From Stentor roeselii (Eukaryota > Ciliophora > Heterotrichea > Heterotrichida > Stentoridae), in contig RSEH01000104.1 of NCBI GenBank assembly GCA_006503475.1, forward strand, positions 87,356 through 151,355: a stretch of 64,000 bases of DNA, in the 5' to 3' direction. The position numbers and the translations under genes are program-made. Under the pieces are notes generated by a model. The model was not told the origin of the DNA. It searched no databases and saw nothing but the letters and a program-made list of their open reading frames with translations. Shown here one piece after another: positions 47,601 through 54,839 of this stretch. Positions within the stretch are counted from its first letter, which is position 1. Each line of letters opens with the position of its first letter.

Positions 47601-50265
47601 TTCCAAGCCGAAAACTGATTCTGAACTTTTTACTTTAGGACTCGCTTTTCTTAACTCTGTTTATTTGATGTACACCCGACCGAACTTCAGCAAAACGCCT
47701 TATCTTTCCTGGTTCTCTCAGAATGAAGCAAGTCTTTCCCAGAGATACGGCCAGACATATTCAAATCTTCTAAAACTTTTCATTCAAAACTTTCCTAAAA
47801 GCTCTACTTTTCATCTGACCGGTAACAGTTCAAATCGCGATCTTCATCTATCAATGGTTGTTTCATATGTGATGCTTATTGGAGTTTGTTTCACATCTCC
47901 AAACCAATTTTCCAGTCAATTTTTCGACGCAAGTCGAAAACTTCACAATAACTTTCAAGTAACCTGCTCAAATTTTTACTTTATAGGGGCGGAAAGGTTG
48001 AAGATTCATGATTACCTGAGTTATATAAGAGTGAACTTCGAGCAGATAAAGAACACGACATATAAAAACTATTACAGAGCTTATTCGAAAGGGGGGTCAC
48101 ATGTATGTTCGAATACTTGTGATTATTTGTATATCATTAATGACTGTGGAGGAGCGATGGTTGAGTCAAAATGTCCATTTTGCGGTAATATCATCGGGGG
48201 CCGAAATCATCAAATCATTCAACGTGAAGGGCATCGAAACTTGTCAGACGAGGAAGCAATTCAGTTCCTTAATACAAAAATCACTCATTATCAGTCAATC
48301 GAGCCTCGAGGTTTCACTCATAATTCTACAAACCTTCCTTTGACATCTCCTCACAAGTTACGATCTCAAATTTCTTTTATCCTTTTAAATATCTTCACGA
48401 ATTCCATGTTTGACTTCTTGTCACTCAGTGGAATTTGCACTGATGCAGATTTGAAGGCGATTTACAAGTCACATCAAGAGCTTCCTCAAGTTTTAATTGA
48501 AAGAATTCTCAGTCAGGACTTTGCTGACTTGCAAGAAAAGATTAAAAGTGAAGAGTTGATTTATTGGATTTTTTCAGCAGTTAATAAATTTCGAAAACTC
48601 ATGATTTCCATGCCGGGAGAACCTTCAAGGAGAAGTGACAGAGATGAATTTGAAAAAGTCTTTGAAGACCAGGTGATTGATGAGAATTTCATTGATCTTT
48701 GCAATGCTTATAAAAAATCACTGAGAAGTCAGACAGTTCCATCAGTTCTTATCGGGTACATTGAAGAACTGGAACTTCCAAAGGAAAGTCTTTATAATAT
48801 GACAGATCTTTTTCGATTCACCACTGTTCCTACTTGGGACTCATTGACCGAGGCTTTTTCCTTAATAAACAAAAAAGAAGAATTTTCTATTCTCAGCTTT
48901 TATATAAGCAACTTCGGAGAACTATCTAATTTAAAGCATTTTTTCAAAATAATCACTTTTGCAAGAGAAATGATTGATGAGTGCTCGTTTACCATGTCAA
49001 GAGCTGAGGCGAATACCATGAAAATGAGAGAATTTTTAAGCACTCGGCAAGAGTTCAACATTCGCTTTAAAGAATTTCGAGAAGCTTGGGGCAAGTTAAA
49101 ACTCGTCCTTCGATATGACTGCAAAGTCTTTGACAAAATCGAGATAAGCCAAGATACTCCAATCGGGTACTTCTTAGTCGACACTGACATCAACAGTCTC
49201 GGAATTCGACTTGCAGCCTGTTTGCGAAACCTTGCAGAAATCCAAAACGGAATTTTAGGACTGGTTAATTCCAGAGTTGAACAGAAAAAATACCCGATTC
49301 TCAAAATCGACTCTGAAGATGTCTTCTTCATTCAATCAGAAGACTTGATGACTATCATTCAAAGCTGCTCGAATCACTGCCTGGACTACGGCAAAGGACA
49401 AGAAATCGTTTATGACTGGGAAAGAGTCACTCTTAGTATCAAGCAGTTTCTTGAAAAAGCGAAAATGCTTGACTGTGAAAATCTTCAAACTGTTCAGTTT
49501 CAATTCGAACTGCTTCATGCGAGAAGCAGGTACGCAGGGATCATCAGCGAAATCAGGGAAAGAGTCCCTCAGGTGAACCTCACTGAAGACGACAGGAAAA
49601 TAATTGAAAGAAAAGTCAGGGCAAAAGTCGAAGAACATAATGTTTCCATCACTGAGATCTGGAAACAAGCTCACACTTGGCTAGAAAAACTTCTGCTTAA
49701 GGTCAGACATGCCAGATCTAAAGAAAAAGAAGTTATTTTAAATGTTTCTGATTTTAGTCTGAAAGTTGAAATTGATTTTAGGGTCTGGGAAATTTTTGGT
49801 GATTTTAAAATTGAAAAAACTTTGAATATTTTTGAAGTTGTTGAAGTTGAAGTTTTTGAGGAAATTGTTAAGATGATTGATGAACAGTATAAAATTCAGT
49901 TTGGAAGTGAGGAGAATCTATTGGCTCATAATTTTTTTGGAAATTGTATGGAAGTTAAAAGGGTCGTGATTGGGTTTTGTAGTAGTGTTTTGGAGGGATT
50001 TGGGAAAAATAATGAAATTTATGCTAAAGGGGTACTTAAAGAGGTTGGATTTGTGATGAAAAGAATTATTTTAAGGTTGCTTACTGCTAATACTGACCCG
50101 AAATTCAAGGTTGTGGATTATTTTGGAATTGAGGATTATTGGAATTGCTTGTTTTTAAATGATTTAGAAACTGTTACTAGTTTATTTCCTCAGGATATTT
50201 GCTTGGAGCATGCCATTTACTTTGAAAAAGAATTATCTGCAAGAATTGCAAAAGTTTGTATTTAG
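35656..50265 (+). CDS. Giant RNF213/mysterin-like AAA+ ubiquitin ligase
   Basis: One exon encodes 4,869 residues, close to human RNF213 (about 5,200). An AAA-like P-loop SSYAGLGKS lies near residue 1893. The first canonical module has Walker A GETGCGKT (about 2318) and Walker B WVFFDEFN (about 2374). The second has GKPGCSKS (about 2646) and VVLFDEIGLAEVSKYNPL (about 2715), followed by NWRLDASKMNRALYLARPD, a hallmark of the RNF213 family. Near residues 4140-4190 an RZ finger is present (HVCSNTC, DCGGAMVESKCPFCGNIIGG). I find no RING finger in the E3 region. RNF213 ubiquitylates lipid and microbial surfaces and coats lipid droplets in animals; in a ciliate the role is unknown. The start ATG follows a G-poor leader. 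Confidence 0.9.
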   Translation: MSDQYQRSLPKSDLEKITSLKYEELQKVSAACFKATQKYHHLFQVSLSWEDAFLLTLLGDYSGYDVSLLNFFRNSRTLSEVSPIWDVSLSTRASDFIRNQNEKYSYIYFILDLIKGRFQMTYESDFYLLINSSLAPSNELCGLVLIETYPEFALKILVSLFKEDEVNNSINQFCSVDRNISKFKNVEFEGRYFQVSQDSLMIHYPGSICGMRDLMRVSSFQGNGGLFGNISGDVKEKNEAPDVIVIPAKQSQDEWVQPGEDYGNPYFKNLHEKRQYLDPGLPFTPLDEVENQFSEDLINFKYNLMKNNREKYLRSVGLGRRDLTTWTNLLVDWHMRDFSGQIGKYDIYENSGLLWRISIGGELLSVLKQIDENEFIHYFTLFIRFGLGFVIQDVEMFYLINEKANDDFIFSIVPLNGTNLKSVLVALYVEFDEKQNFSYKINFSDFCNDQDLLQKIDSIRKESSYVKIFQNFGKQGMKSLVLIQKNQKIIPVMNLNTIKPSSKKKNIHFLYSLMKSQADANILLQDSNKRNHYSTKVKLNNEFQNEAVYLFTFSVEIPEKSEYLIQMSINLEKRNIQYYENLTEKRTIPESPDSFLFNVEFKKHAKDFSKEQPPGKPLKDIFAQFFYYLSFIRQNSREDLFEYLVNSFVSVCVKLKENFSKDFQFYVLQEVDREFEVISNDNLERFYCLLCILSVTEAYPIEMNLNDNSLKKLIEIITSSNGKYLIVLRPKTHFDSAVKGIVKSFFVLKNKGLDFRYLFDNFYDYNYLRVALKTYLELHKERNLKVDQNDFDCILTYSQLFTHKQTEMLLKYIIEMIKEPLRLLALFSHNCFLNKPLSEKQKALNESIKSFRPNISDLIEFLRTVKEKYSFNHLIDIREVSKMIEEVLMNKESITRQNLSKIKEIFEFLISENNVFQIDMKLKANNLMNFFTFSECLPVFSLIPNDIPELFQSWMSRSAFSITNKQALQQIEKEFESIPKKFQDTLAPLVLTKINHTKLFEMIENMDSLRSISLKNAYKSSFRDHFFHKSVYESTISKLFSSRNKKKLKNCTIYKEICIEAQSLICPSEEEMIQRILKSPNENDLLFSFIRDKEAVEDSEVVQKVQLFIKNFCEEIETNSMPVTKFALLENHSEIERSVFYEYLQTTIDNSGKYEVFLDFFTETEKKYKETTNFLRFMKKFVLIFVFDFPELAPVIDVYQEIEAKYEYSTISDLNMPIELDNLSNLLSSYQLPYKSMFYSRFMKLIAAGYQGNFESCMIETLQHCNNFIVTMLDINSNKTTTVEHIHSWFLYIENFARLSKEMILFRKYFPQYLEDQLFTLEKKITEVYSKVNNFYSLKPLIKSISLSFKLLGFSSNPLGKYSILDEMNYSGEAANLLSSLLKEEISSLSLKVIENANIFIQTAEENANLVILAGTLEEDDLSYWRESFISNMDNNGLTLEILEKFISISSFLNKLKNYLKKFKGFCERIASLMTSPQHLTIIEDLGECGKNFNSLDNYNKSLNNQEQIKLNKIKMISNDSKIIIKKCVDGFQVELLTVRLDQGYTLKGLDLRELKELRDRALLSKYIIDNKKENQAENQKQDLMIYNNFVEFVNSLCRFIETLNKLNNTLFRDTLFTSHEYFIKNHDYRVLNLEALQYLTLFTDHWKKYFKAISKISYIANYLNGENIYKIDQFVFCRSQVNLNAITSLLKYMQRAPPQATGQRFKVPESMMQRLNIIEDFLEGLSYEYLIPKFPLEKVIQLPQIPGSILIVETKEFYVGVLTVYSLYRKIVPRGDLVFFCHFFTGWDEIKLFLNRCFLNGNQEIYTLINPENLSFDSQVKLESKIHRQFSLKNYSFYLAIVTNDPGCKLVSNLNTQYFIPVEKIQQYQILEDSEIKKFVSSLSQRIVVVKSSYAGLGKSTYISKECGKKRCKIYEYNISATFSIEDLYESIEKFIHINDIIFKFNLNYLSEPQFFNELIFSLALFSCSGSGKSMISLPQNSMIYIEVANTFNDHLFKSVSFLKFLKIIEITSFTLENLKFTKEINYVCKYLQALTDSSINKVDLKHSKIEKIDKTLKKTFLSILKKFFMPICGENPNFHQLNTFVRVLSKMFQNFEKSMFSAEIMTSQHLEYQHYGIDIFKNLRSCIMENLIETAKEFTSRCFDSVRKGQNSMISRIENENAEEIVVIDCSIKWENSNHFIMVFMQEGDFMNIYRSAEKVPINIKKFIISQKIIEDLISGKTQNFKERWANCLKGVGEIEDFNKYSSQELMEKLLGFYSRYSLRSDNEGSLDVRQLKQTRLIDLVSTGYILTPDNFLKMNLIFIRCISNIPLIIMGETGCGKTSLLRFFVENILQEKLMIIYIHSGVTSKDITKLLLDANVEAEKTSKERVWVFFDEFNTSEMIGEIVSILCEKRSKVKINPKVVFIGACNPFRVKKSVKFKENVGIQKKNGLESKVQLVHIVKLLPDKAIEFVWDFGVLRAEEIRNYVKNMLAKVEMKKIEMFVDLVCTAHEYFQNSEDVSSVSLRDVNRFTLLYEWFRDSLEARRCLKIEKPLNEYHHYLDYFNKLKSKEVYPGLLAFFHSYFLRISDLNDRIQFMEIIITHAKMFDSTLSIEMLESLIRLEQLEMMSRMNLPEEIALNQALMENIFAIIPCILNKIPIFICGKPGCSKSLAIQIISSSMRGEKSSDPYFLTLPELHIVSFQGSDSCTSEGIEEVFSVAEKIQLQKKDVFPVVLFDEIGLAEVSKYNPLKILHKLLEYENCKVGFIAISNWRLDASKMNRALYLARPDPDEKDLIETAKTLFQSFRKMDDSKQYLGIVEKIAKGYFAFKEFMKKLDFPDFYGLRDFYHTLKMISKKIHDNYKDDLHLILQEAILRNFNGLEGAAEILPEFFKEAFSGLRLKTTSTMLMIKNLEEQKSRYLMIICAQDVSEYLKSAIIEYYFDDFRFLIGSTFENDVNHESSRFRILSDIIGYMEQGVPIVLQNMDIIYTSLYDLFNQNFTVLGKTRKYCRVALGAHFNPRCFVHDKFKAVVFLDNDKDVIQATDAPFLNRFEKHYILLKDLIETRYLEISNQITEWVKEILKIKGKANRLKPVSIFPCYSEETINLMIQMMEDEDSGVIIEKCQRFLLKNSSCDVVFLAKVNSMDPTLMRGIVQQWNHYHSLNFTTYLSKLCNSPRYLSKGKRVRLICTTFESQSIDSLREELSQFVQFEKCCNFRSEEELKMSYDKFLSDPQKVLYLFELDYQKEGKHFRFVVSFLETIDKNTNFENKQIVKNVCLLVRIQRNDLERKAILLFKGWRYRMFDDLWMHPEQLEMMMNYDLVSIIKSKNFYDFSGKYEEITQTAFDTIYFQSPLHSFEQLQQVKKSLIEYFCKERSFSQLIEAKIIETLNQAEQGSKVTWIMQLFTSENVINSARSIKNALDIHISERFLLEYTKLLIACEKKSGLGSVLKTKSHETILNIWKDVFRRLQTKNVQVHLKASSNHLNYLTELWLPFIYEDYKALKAKFQELVKTGEEEKVASELKLFHLQKTLWQGKGNLFYDNPIISSYFILDFIEISLIERNVEKRHTTHIFKIIERILSGSDERIKELFKQQQIIFNLNEIISIFTEYSTSQNLDWIFNSFSEIPELKDQEIKAMFEKIIEDISPLGEKFSEKKDLREYSESIRKVRDHLASFPKPENFGKLEFWSEICRLGDKTLVLDIACDLLGESHEFLFSNQMADKIIRSLVNRRDLPTSAAYKFKIFYYNQLLQFNPLMIPSIADEIRVKDAWKVSGPLIETLLKSSELKEKLEEFECEDLEIEGFLKVFESENLHLRILGDFLSSCQLIDPFCILFSDKLKLLDFKVTSRRQGVKNFKVYLDAFERFSQDNDQLKALVASARVKFYLNQFVVALNPSRKDLKVNEEATIQDFGKVLIGRKNLVYELYCLKLLKSVAGVSTLKLNELCSQTKYKWNINYKDIGVKSTFDVFPFLEEFSLEYKACVIKICALVDNIKELDEIISKPKTDSELFTLGLAFLNSVYLMYTRPNFSKTPYLSWFSQNEASLSQRYGQTYSNLLKLFIQNFPKSSTFHLTGNSSNRDLHLSMVVSYVMLIGVCFTSPNQFSSQFFDASRKLHNNFQVTCSNFYFIGAERLKIHDYLSYIRVNFEQIKNTTYKNYYRAYSKGGSHVCSNTCDYLYIINDCGGAMVESKCPFCGNIIGGRNHQIIQREGHRNLSDEEAIQFLNTKITHYQSIEPRGFTHNSTNLPLTSPHKLRSQISFILLNIFTNSMFDFLSLSGICTDADLKAIYKSHQELPQVLIERILSQDFADLQEKIKSEELIYWIFSAVNKFRKLMISMPGEPSRRSDRDEFEKVFEDQVIDENFIDLCNAYKKSLRSQTVPSVLIGYIEELELPKESLYNMTDLFRFTTVPTWDSLTEAFSLINKKEEFSILSFYISNFGELSNLKHFFKIITFAREMIDECSFTMSRAEANTMKMREFLSTRQEFNIRFKEFREAWGKLKLVLRYDCKVFDKIEISQDTPIGYFLVDTDINSLGIRLAACLRNLAEIQNGILGLVNSRVEQKKYPILKIDSEDVFFIQSEDLMTIIQSCSNHCLDYGKGQEIVYDWERVTLSIKQFLEKAKMLDCENLQTVQFQFELLHARSRYAGIISEIRERVPQVNLTEDDRKIIERKVRAKVEEHNVSITEIWKQAHTWLEKLLLKVRHARSKEKEVILNVSDFSLKVEIDFRVWEIFGDFKIEKTLNIFEVVEVEVFEEIVKMIDEQYKIQFGSEENLLAHNFFGNCMEVKRVVIGFCSSVLEGFGKNNEIYAKGVLKEVGFVMKRIILRLLTANTDPKFKVVDYFGIEDYWNCLFLNDLETVTSLFPQDICLEHAIYFEKELSARIAKVCI

Positions 50266-51875
50266 TTAGATTATTTATGATTAGTTTTTTAGTTAATATC
50301 ATCGAATAAGTATTTAAAATCATACTCTATAATGTTCATTTTACATTAGAATGATTTTCTATTTGAGTTATGCTTAAGCTTTCAAATCAGGTAATTATAC
50401 AATATATTCTATTGAGTAATCATTATGCATTTCTAGTAGTAACTACTAAAAAGTTATTTAACTACTATATGAAAAATTCTTTTATATAAGATACTGAGTT
50501 TCAAATAAAGATAAGGTTTGGTATTTAGTTTGTGTTTTATTTCTAATACTTTATAGAAATTTGAGTATTTATTTAAAAAAGAACAAAATTTGTCTATATT
50601 TATAATTGAATCACTTTTTGATAATATTTATTTGAAAACTATCAAATATTAGATACCAAGATATTTTATTCATGTATAAGAAATTTATTTTTGAATGTTA
50701 TGGATTCTTCTTAGAAATGAAATCTTTAAAAAATCAAACTCTATTGAAAGTTCATACTTGATTTTATGAAAGGATAAATTTTATAAGAAATGAGCAGTTC
50801 TAAGAATCTTTTAATCATAGACAATAAACTAATTTTAAGAGTGATTATCGCTATTCAATTATTTCTGATTTTGATTTTCCGAGTTTTGAAAGATTTATAT
50901 ATATTTAGTTTATATCAAGTTTTAATAATAATCCTATAATAAATCTAAAAAATTCGATTAAAACTTTAGTTAAGTTACTAATTATTGTTTGACCGAGAAA
51001 TAAATTCTTTATGTATTAGTTAAATCTGATTTAAATGTGAGTATTTTTTTTTAGTTGTAAGAAGTTTATTACTCTGCTTGTTGAGAAATTAAGAATAGAT
51101 GATTCAATATAGATATTTCAAAACTTCACTTTATTCATAAAAAAAAATTCTCAAAAAATCAATTCTTGAAATTTGGTTAGATTTTACTAATTAAAAAGTT
51201 ATCAAAATTCCAAGAGTGATTTGAATAAGTATTCAGCATTTGCAACTATCAAATAATGCGTAAACCAGCCACTATTTATATCTTCAGATAGATACTGTGT
51301 TATAATAAAAATATATTAATTATACTAAAACTAAACGATAATATAAGCGTTAAAAATGAAAAGTATTTTTAAAATATTCATTATATAAATTACCAACATA
51401 TAAACCAAGATGAAAGCAATTTTTTTATTTGATTAAATAAACTTTACTACTTATAATATTTAGCCTTGAAAGAACTACTTTTTGGTTACTTGATATTTTA
51501 TATAATAATATAGAATTTAAAAAATTCAGATTTGATATTTGATCTTTTAGAAATAAAAGGACTTCATTTAAAAGTTTCAAAAATCATAATGCTAATGTAA
51601 GATTATACAAAATCGATTTATTTACAGGAAAATTTCTATTTTATAGAAATAGAGAAAAGATAACTGCTAATATTAGAGATGAGGTTTAATTTTATTAATT
51701 GATTGGTTTAATTAATATAGGCGACCATAACTGTTATATATTAATACTAAATGTAAACTTTTCTATGGCTCTTCCTAAAAATAATAAATTACCATCCACA
51801 ATAATCCCAATAAATCTATAATTCTATAAATTTATTAAAATCACTATCAAAAATTGAAATATTAACTCTACCCTT
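50266..51875. other. Long AT-rich region, no gene seen
   Basis: About 1.6 kb of very AT-rich DNA with dense stops in all frames marks the change from packed genes to the gene-poor subtelomere. I see no RNA gene and no ordered repeat. Confidence 0.65.
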
Positions 51876-52552
51876 CTAATAATCCTTGAGCATCTTAACT
51901 TTTTCATTAAAAATCATGCAAGTAACAATATCAACCGATTCAAGATTATTCAAAAACCTCTGCACACTATCCTTCAAAGAGCTAAACCTCTGCCCACTCA
52001 TAGATCCACTAATATCCAAATTCAGAACCACTGCAAAATTTTTCCTTCTCAACATCATAAAAGGAGTATTTCGCTCTTGAATCGCCAAACCACTCACTCC
52101 TTGATTTTGAAACAAGCCAACATTTGTCTGTCTTCGAATCCCCGATAGTTGCCGAGATTCTCTTAAAAATTTCACTTAAGTTAAAATTTTTAACATTATA
52201 CAACTGGCAAGTATTTCCTCCAAAACTGTTAAACAACGCTCTTTTGGAATTCCTCTTCCTATTAAATTGAATGTAAAGGCTAATTGTTCGAGAGAGGCGC
52301 GAGAAGCGTTGTCGACTCCGTCTGTTATCACAATGTGAACAAAGGAAAAAGCCTCGGATAGTGAAAGTTGTAAGAGGGCTTGATTTAGATTTAATATCAG
52401 CTGGATTCCTGTTAGGGTTGAATCACGTAACGCGGTATTACCGTTCGGGGAAACTTTAGAGATTGGTCATTACTTTTGAAGATTTTATTGACTCGAAACC
52501 CAGTTGGGATAGAATTTGACTGAGTAAAGAGGCTTTTCGATTCGCATCCATT
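51876..52552 (-). pseudogene. Broken von Willebrand factor A domain gene
   Basis: Reading from an ATG at 52552, pieces of a VWA protein appear in different frames. The C-terminal half of a VWA domain comes first (NGNTALRDSTLTGIQLILN, IVITDGVDNASRASLEQL, then LFNSFGGNTCQLYNVKNFNLS). The N-terminal half of another VWA domain follows, with the metal-binding MIDAS motif DISGSMSG (LRRKNFAVVLNLDISGSMSG), and ends at a TAA. At least three frame changes are needed, and no 15-16-nt GT-AG intron explains them. It looks like a tandem-VWA gene reduced to fragments. Such proteins usually bind ligands through a metal ion. Confidence 0.65.
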
Positions 52553-53004
52553 TTTTATTATAATGTAGAATAATGGATATTATTATTTAGGGTAGAAGGA
52601 AATAAGCTTAGATTTTAGTGATTTGAATATTTTTTAGATTTTTGATGAGAATTTGGTGAAATTTAAATATATTGAAGAAAATTAAATACTATAGGGTTTA
52701 TTGACGTCAACACTTATTTATAGGTTTATAAAAATTATGAATTAGGTAGTTTTACTTTTATTTGAGTGTTTCAATAAATTTAGTTTTCATATAATTTTCT
52801 CTAGATTCTTTTTTTTTTCAAATTATGTAGATTTTTTATTTGTTTTTTGACTTAAAATGAAACAAAGTGTTAGAAAATTTGCACTTTTGATTTAGATAAA
52901 ATTTAGAATTATTCATTCTGAATAAAATACGATGATGATATAATAATTATTATTTGTTTCTCTAAAATCTTATTATTATACAAAACTTTTGATACATCAA
53001 ATAT

Positions 53005-53142
53005 TTAATGTGCTATTATTTGAGGGTATTTTTCAAAAAATTCATGAAAAATCTTTATATTCAAGGTATTCAAAGGTCTAAGGGAATCCTCAAGGACAGC
53101 AGCGATTCTGGAAGCCTCTTCATTTATGAGGTTCTGTGAAAT
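53005..53142 (-). pseudogene. Short C-terminal coding remnant
   Basis: A 45-codon frame on the minus strand ends at TAA (53005) and begins directly after an in-frame stop. It reads protein-like (INEEASRIAAVLEDSLRPLN, then FHEFFEKYPQII) in otherwise non-coding AT-rich DNA. It may be a gene fragment. No family is recognised. The rest of 52553-53918 shows nothing I can support. Confidence 0.35.
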
Positions 53143-53918
53143 TTAAGTATTTGTAGCTAGCTTGAGTATTGATAATATTTTTGTAATGAAAAAAATTAAA
53201 GAATATGGAAATAGTAAATTGATTGTGCTTAATAAGCGCATAAGACTGAACCTGCAGAATGATATTGACTCAAAATATTCTTATATAGAAACTAAATATT
53301 TTTCTAGGATCAATACATATTCTACATATTGGAGACATGAAGAATTGCATTCTAATAATTTAGGTAAGGTTAATTATTTATTTATTAGCAGTTACTTTTG
53401 TATGTAATAAAATTATAGGGATAGCTTACATCGAATTAATGTTGCATTAATTTATCAATATACAACTTTGTTTCATTCTTAATATAAATTATTTCATAAC
53501 TATTACACTAGATATTAAAGCATTATTATGTCTATATTTTATAAATTTATATAAGATATAGCTTCTGTTAGTATAATAGATATATGGTTTATGCTGATCG
53601 ATATAAATAATTAATTAGATTCCCTTTAATTAAAATTTAAACTTAAGAAACATCTAAATATAAACCAAACCATAAATTAAAAAAATTTAAATCAATAAAT
53701 CTGATCATCTGATTCATCGCCTATAATAAAATTTCGAAGTTTATCAGCAGGCATTGAAATTTTTCCTTCCAAAATTTCCTTTAAAAGTTCTCATATAAAC
53801 TCTATATAAAAACTCTAAAAAAATATACCTATAAACCCCTTCAAAATAATCTAATCCATAAAATCACTTTCACAACAAACAATAAAATAACTCTAATATA
53901 AAACCTCTAAAACCACTA

Positions 53919-54536
53919 ATGGAAGATCAATATCGTTATGAAGCAGAAAAAATCGCTGAAACTTCAATCAATGACTTCCTCTCCCTTCTCACTCGAATCG
54001 ACTGGGACTACCTTGGAGAGCATGACGGAGTCCAGGGTTTTCAAACGATAATCGAGGGTCGAACAACCTTAAAAGCCTTCGGAGTTTTCGAGTTTCCAGC
54101 AGTGAGTATCTGTAACTACTTACTGGAGAACAGGAACAAAAAGAACTGGAAAAAAATGCTGATCGAGTCGAAGATTTTGCATGATTTTGGAGATGTTCGA
54201 ATTATTTATGAGTCGTTCTTAGCTCCATGGTCAACCTGCAGTCGAGACTTCGTGTTTTCAATGAAGTCTGTGGACAGGGGCGAGGATATCTTGATTGCCG
54301 CCAAGAGCATCGATATTGGAGTGCCTGTTTCGAGTCGAGTCATCAGAGGAGAAGTCATCAACAGCGGGTTTCTTATTAAAAAAGTCACAACAACTTCAAG
54401 TGAAGTCACTTATTCTGTCTGTGTCGACTTGAAGGAAATTATTCCGAACATGTTACTAAATCAGATGGCAAAAAACCAACTTTCATATTTCGCTCAAATT
54501 AAAAAAGCCATGCAAGGTTCTTTTATTATTGGATAG
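53919..54536 (+). CDS. START-domain lipid-binding protein, copy 2
   Basis: The 205-residue protein aligns end to end with copy 1 at 7690-8295: both start ME-x-QY, share INDFLSLL, KAFGV, NKKNW, the RDFVF segment, AKSIDIGV and the C-terminal IKKAM. The domain is intact with no frame breaks, so it may be functional, although its surroundings are decayed. It ends nine residues later than the shared IKKAM motif with GSFIIG. The preceding 130 bases contain no G on the plus strand, like the leader of copy 1. Confidence 0.85.
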   Translation: MEDQYRYEAEKIAETSINDFLSLLTRIDWDYLGEHDGVQGFQTIIEGRTTLKAFGVFEFPAVSICNYLLENRNKKNWKKMLIESKILHDFGDVRIIYESFLAPWSTCSRDFVFSMKSVDRGEDILIAAKSIDIGVPVSSRVIRGEVINSGFLIKKVTTTSSEVTYSVCVDLKEIIPNMLLNQMAKNQLSYFAQIKKAMQGSFIIG

Positions 54537-54589
54537 TTCATTGAAATCATTTAATGTTTTGATTAATAACTTTTTAAATGGTAAGAAAT

Positions 54590-54780
54590 TTTTTGTTCTT
54601 GATTCAGAAAGGTACTGGCTTGTTTTATATGAATTTATTTATATGGTGAACTGAGAAATCTCCTCTCATTACGGAAATTCAAGAAAATCACTGAATAACA
54701 TGAGACTCGAACTTCTGAAGAAAACTTTCAAATTAATCAGCCGATTTTGTCATTCGAGACGATTTAACTGGCTTCATATA
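54590..54780 (+). pseudogene. Decayed copy of the hypothetical gene that follows START copy 1
   Basis: Shortly after START copy 2 the DNA resembles the 5' part of the gene at 8410-8853. Shared pieces are CTCCTCTCATT and, downstream, AAGAAAATCAC, followed by a similar ACTCG-containing stretch in the same order and strand. Stops and indels prevent any long frame. The whole START-plus-neighbour unit was therefore duplicated and only START stayed intact. Confidence 0.5.
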
Positions 54781-54839
54781 TTTATAGAAATTAGGCAAAA
54801 AAGTTTTGAGTGATCTTTAAATAGATTTTATGAGGAAAA

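Noticed and set aside
52450-52520. A 20-base GT...AG intron in the VWA gene
   Set aside because: Its length does not restore the required frame, and two more frame changes follow without splice sites.
53162-53407. 81-codon plus-strand frame
   Set aside because: It begins at TTG, has Tyr/Ile/Asn-rich composition typical of chance frames in AT-rich DNA, and shows no family.
54695-54720. T-arm-like GTTCGAGTC on the minus strand
   Set aside because: The stem does not pair and no cloverleaf is present; the site fits better as part of the decayed neighbour gene.
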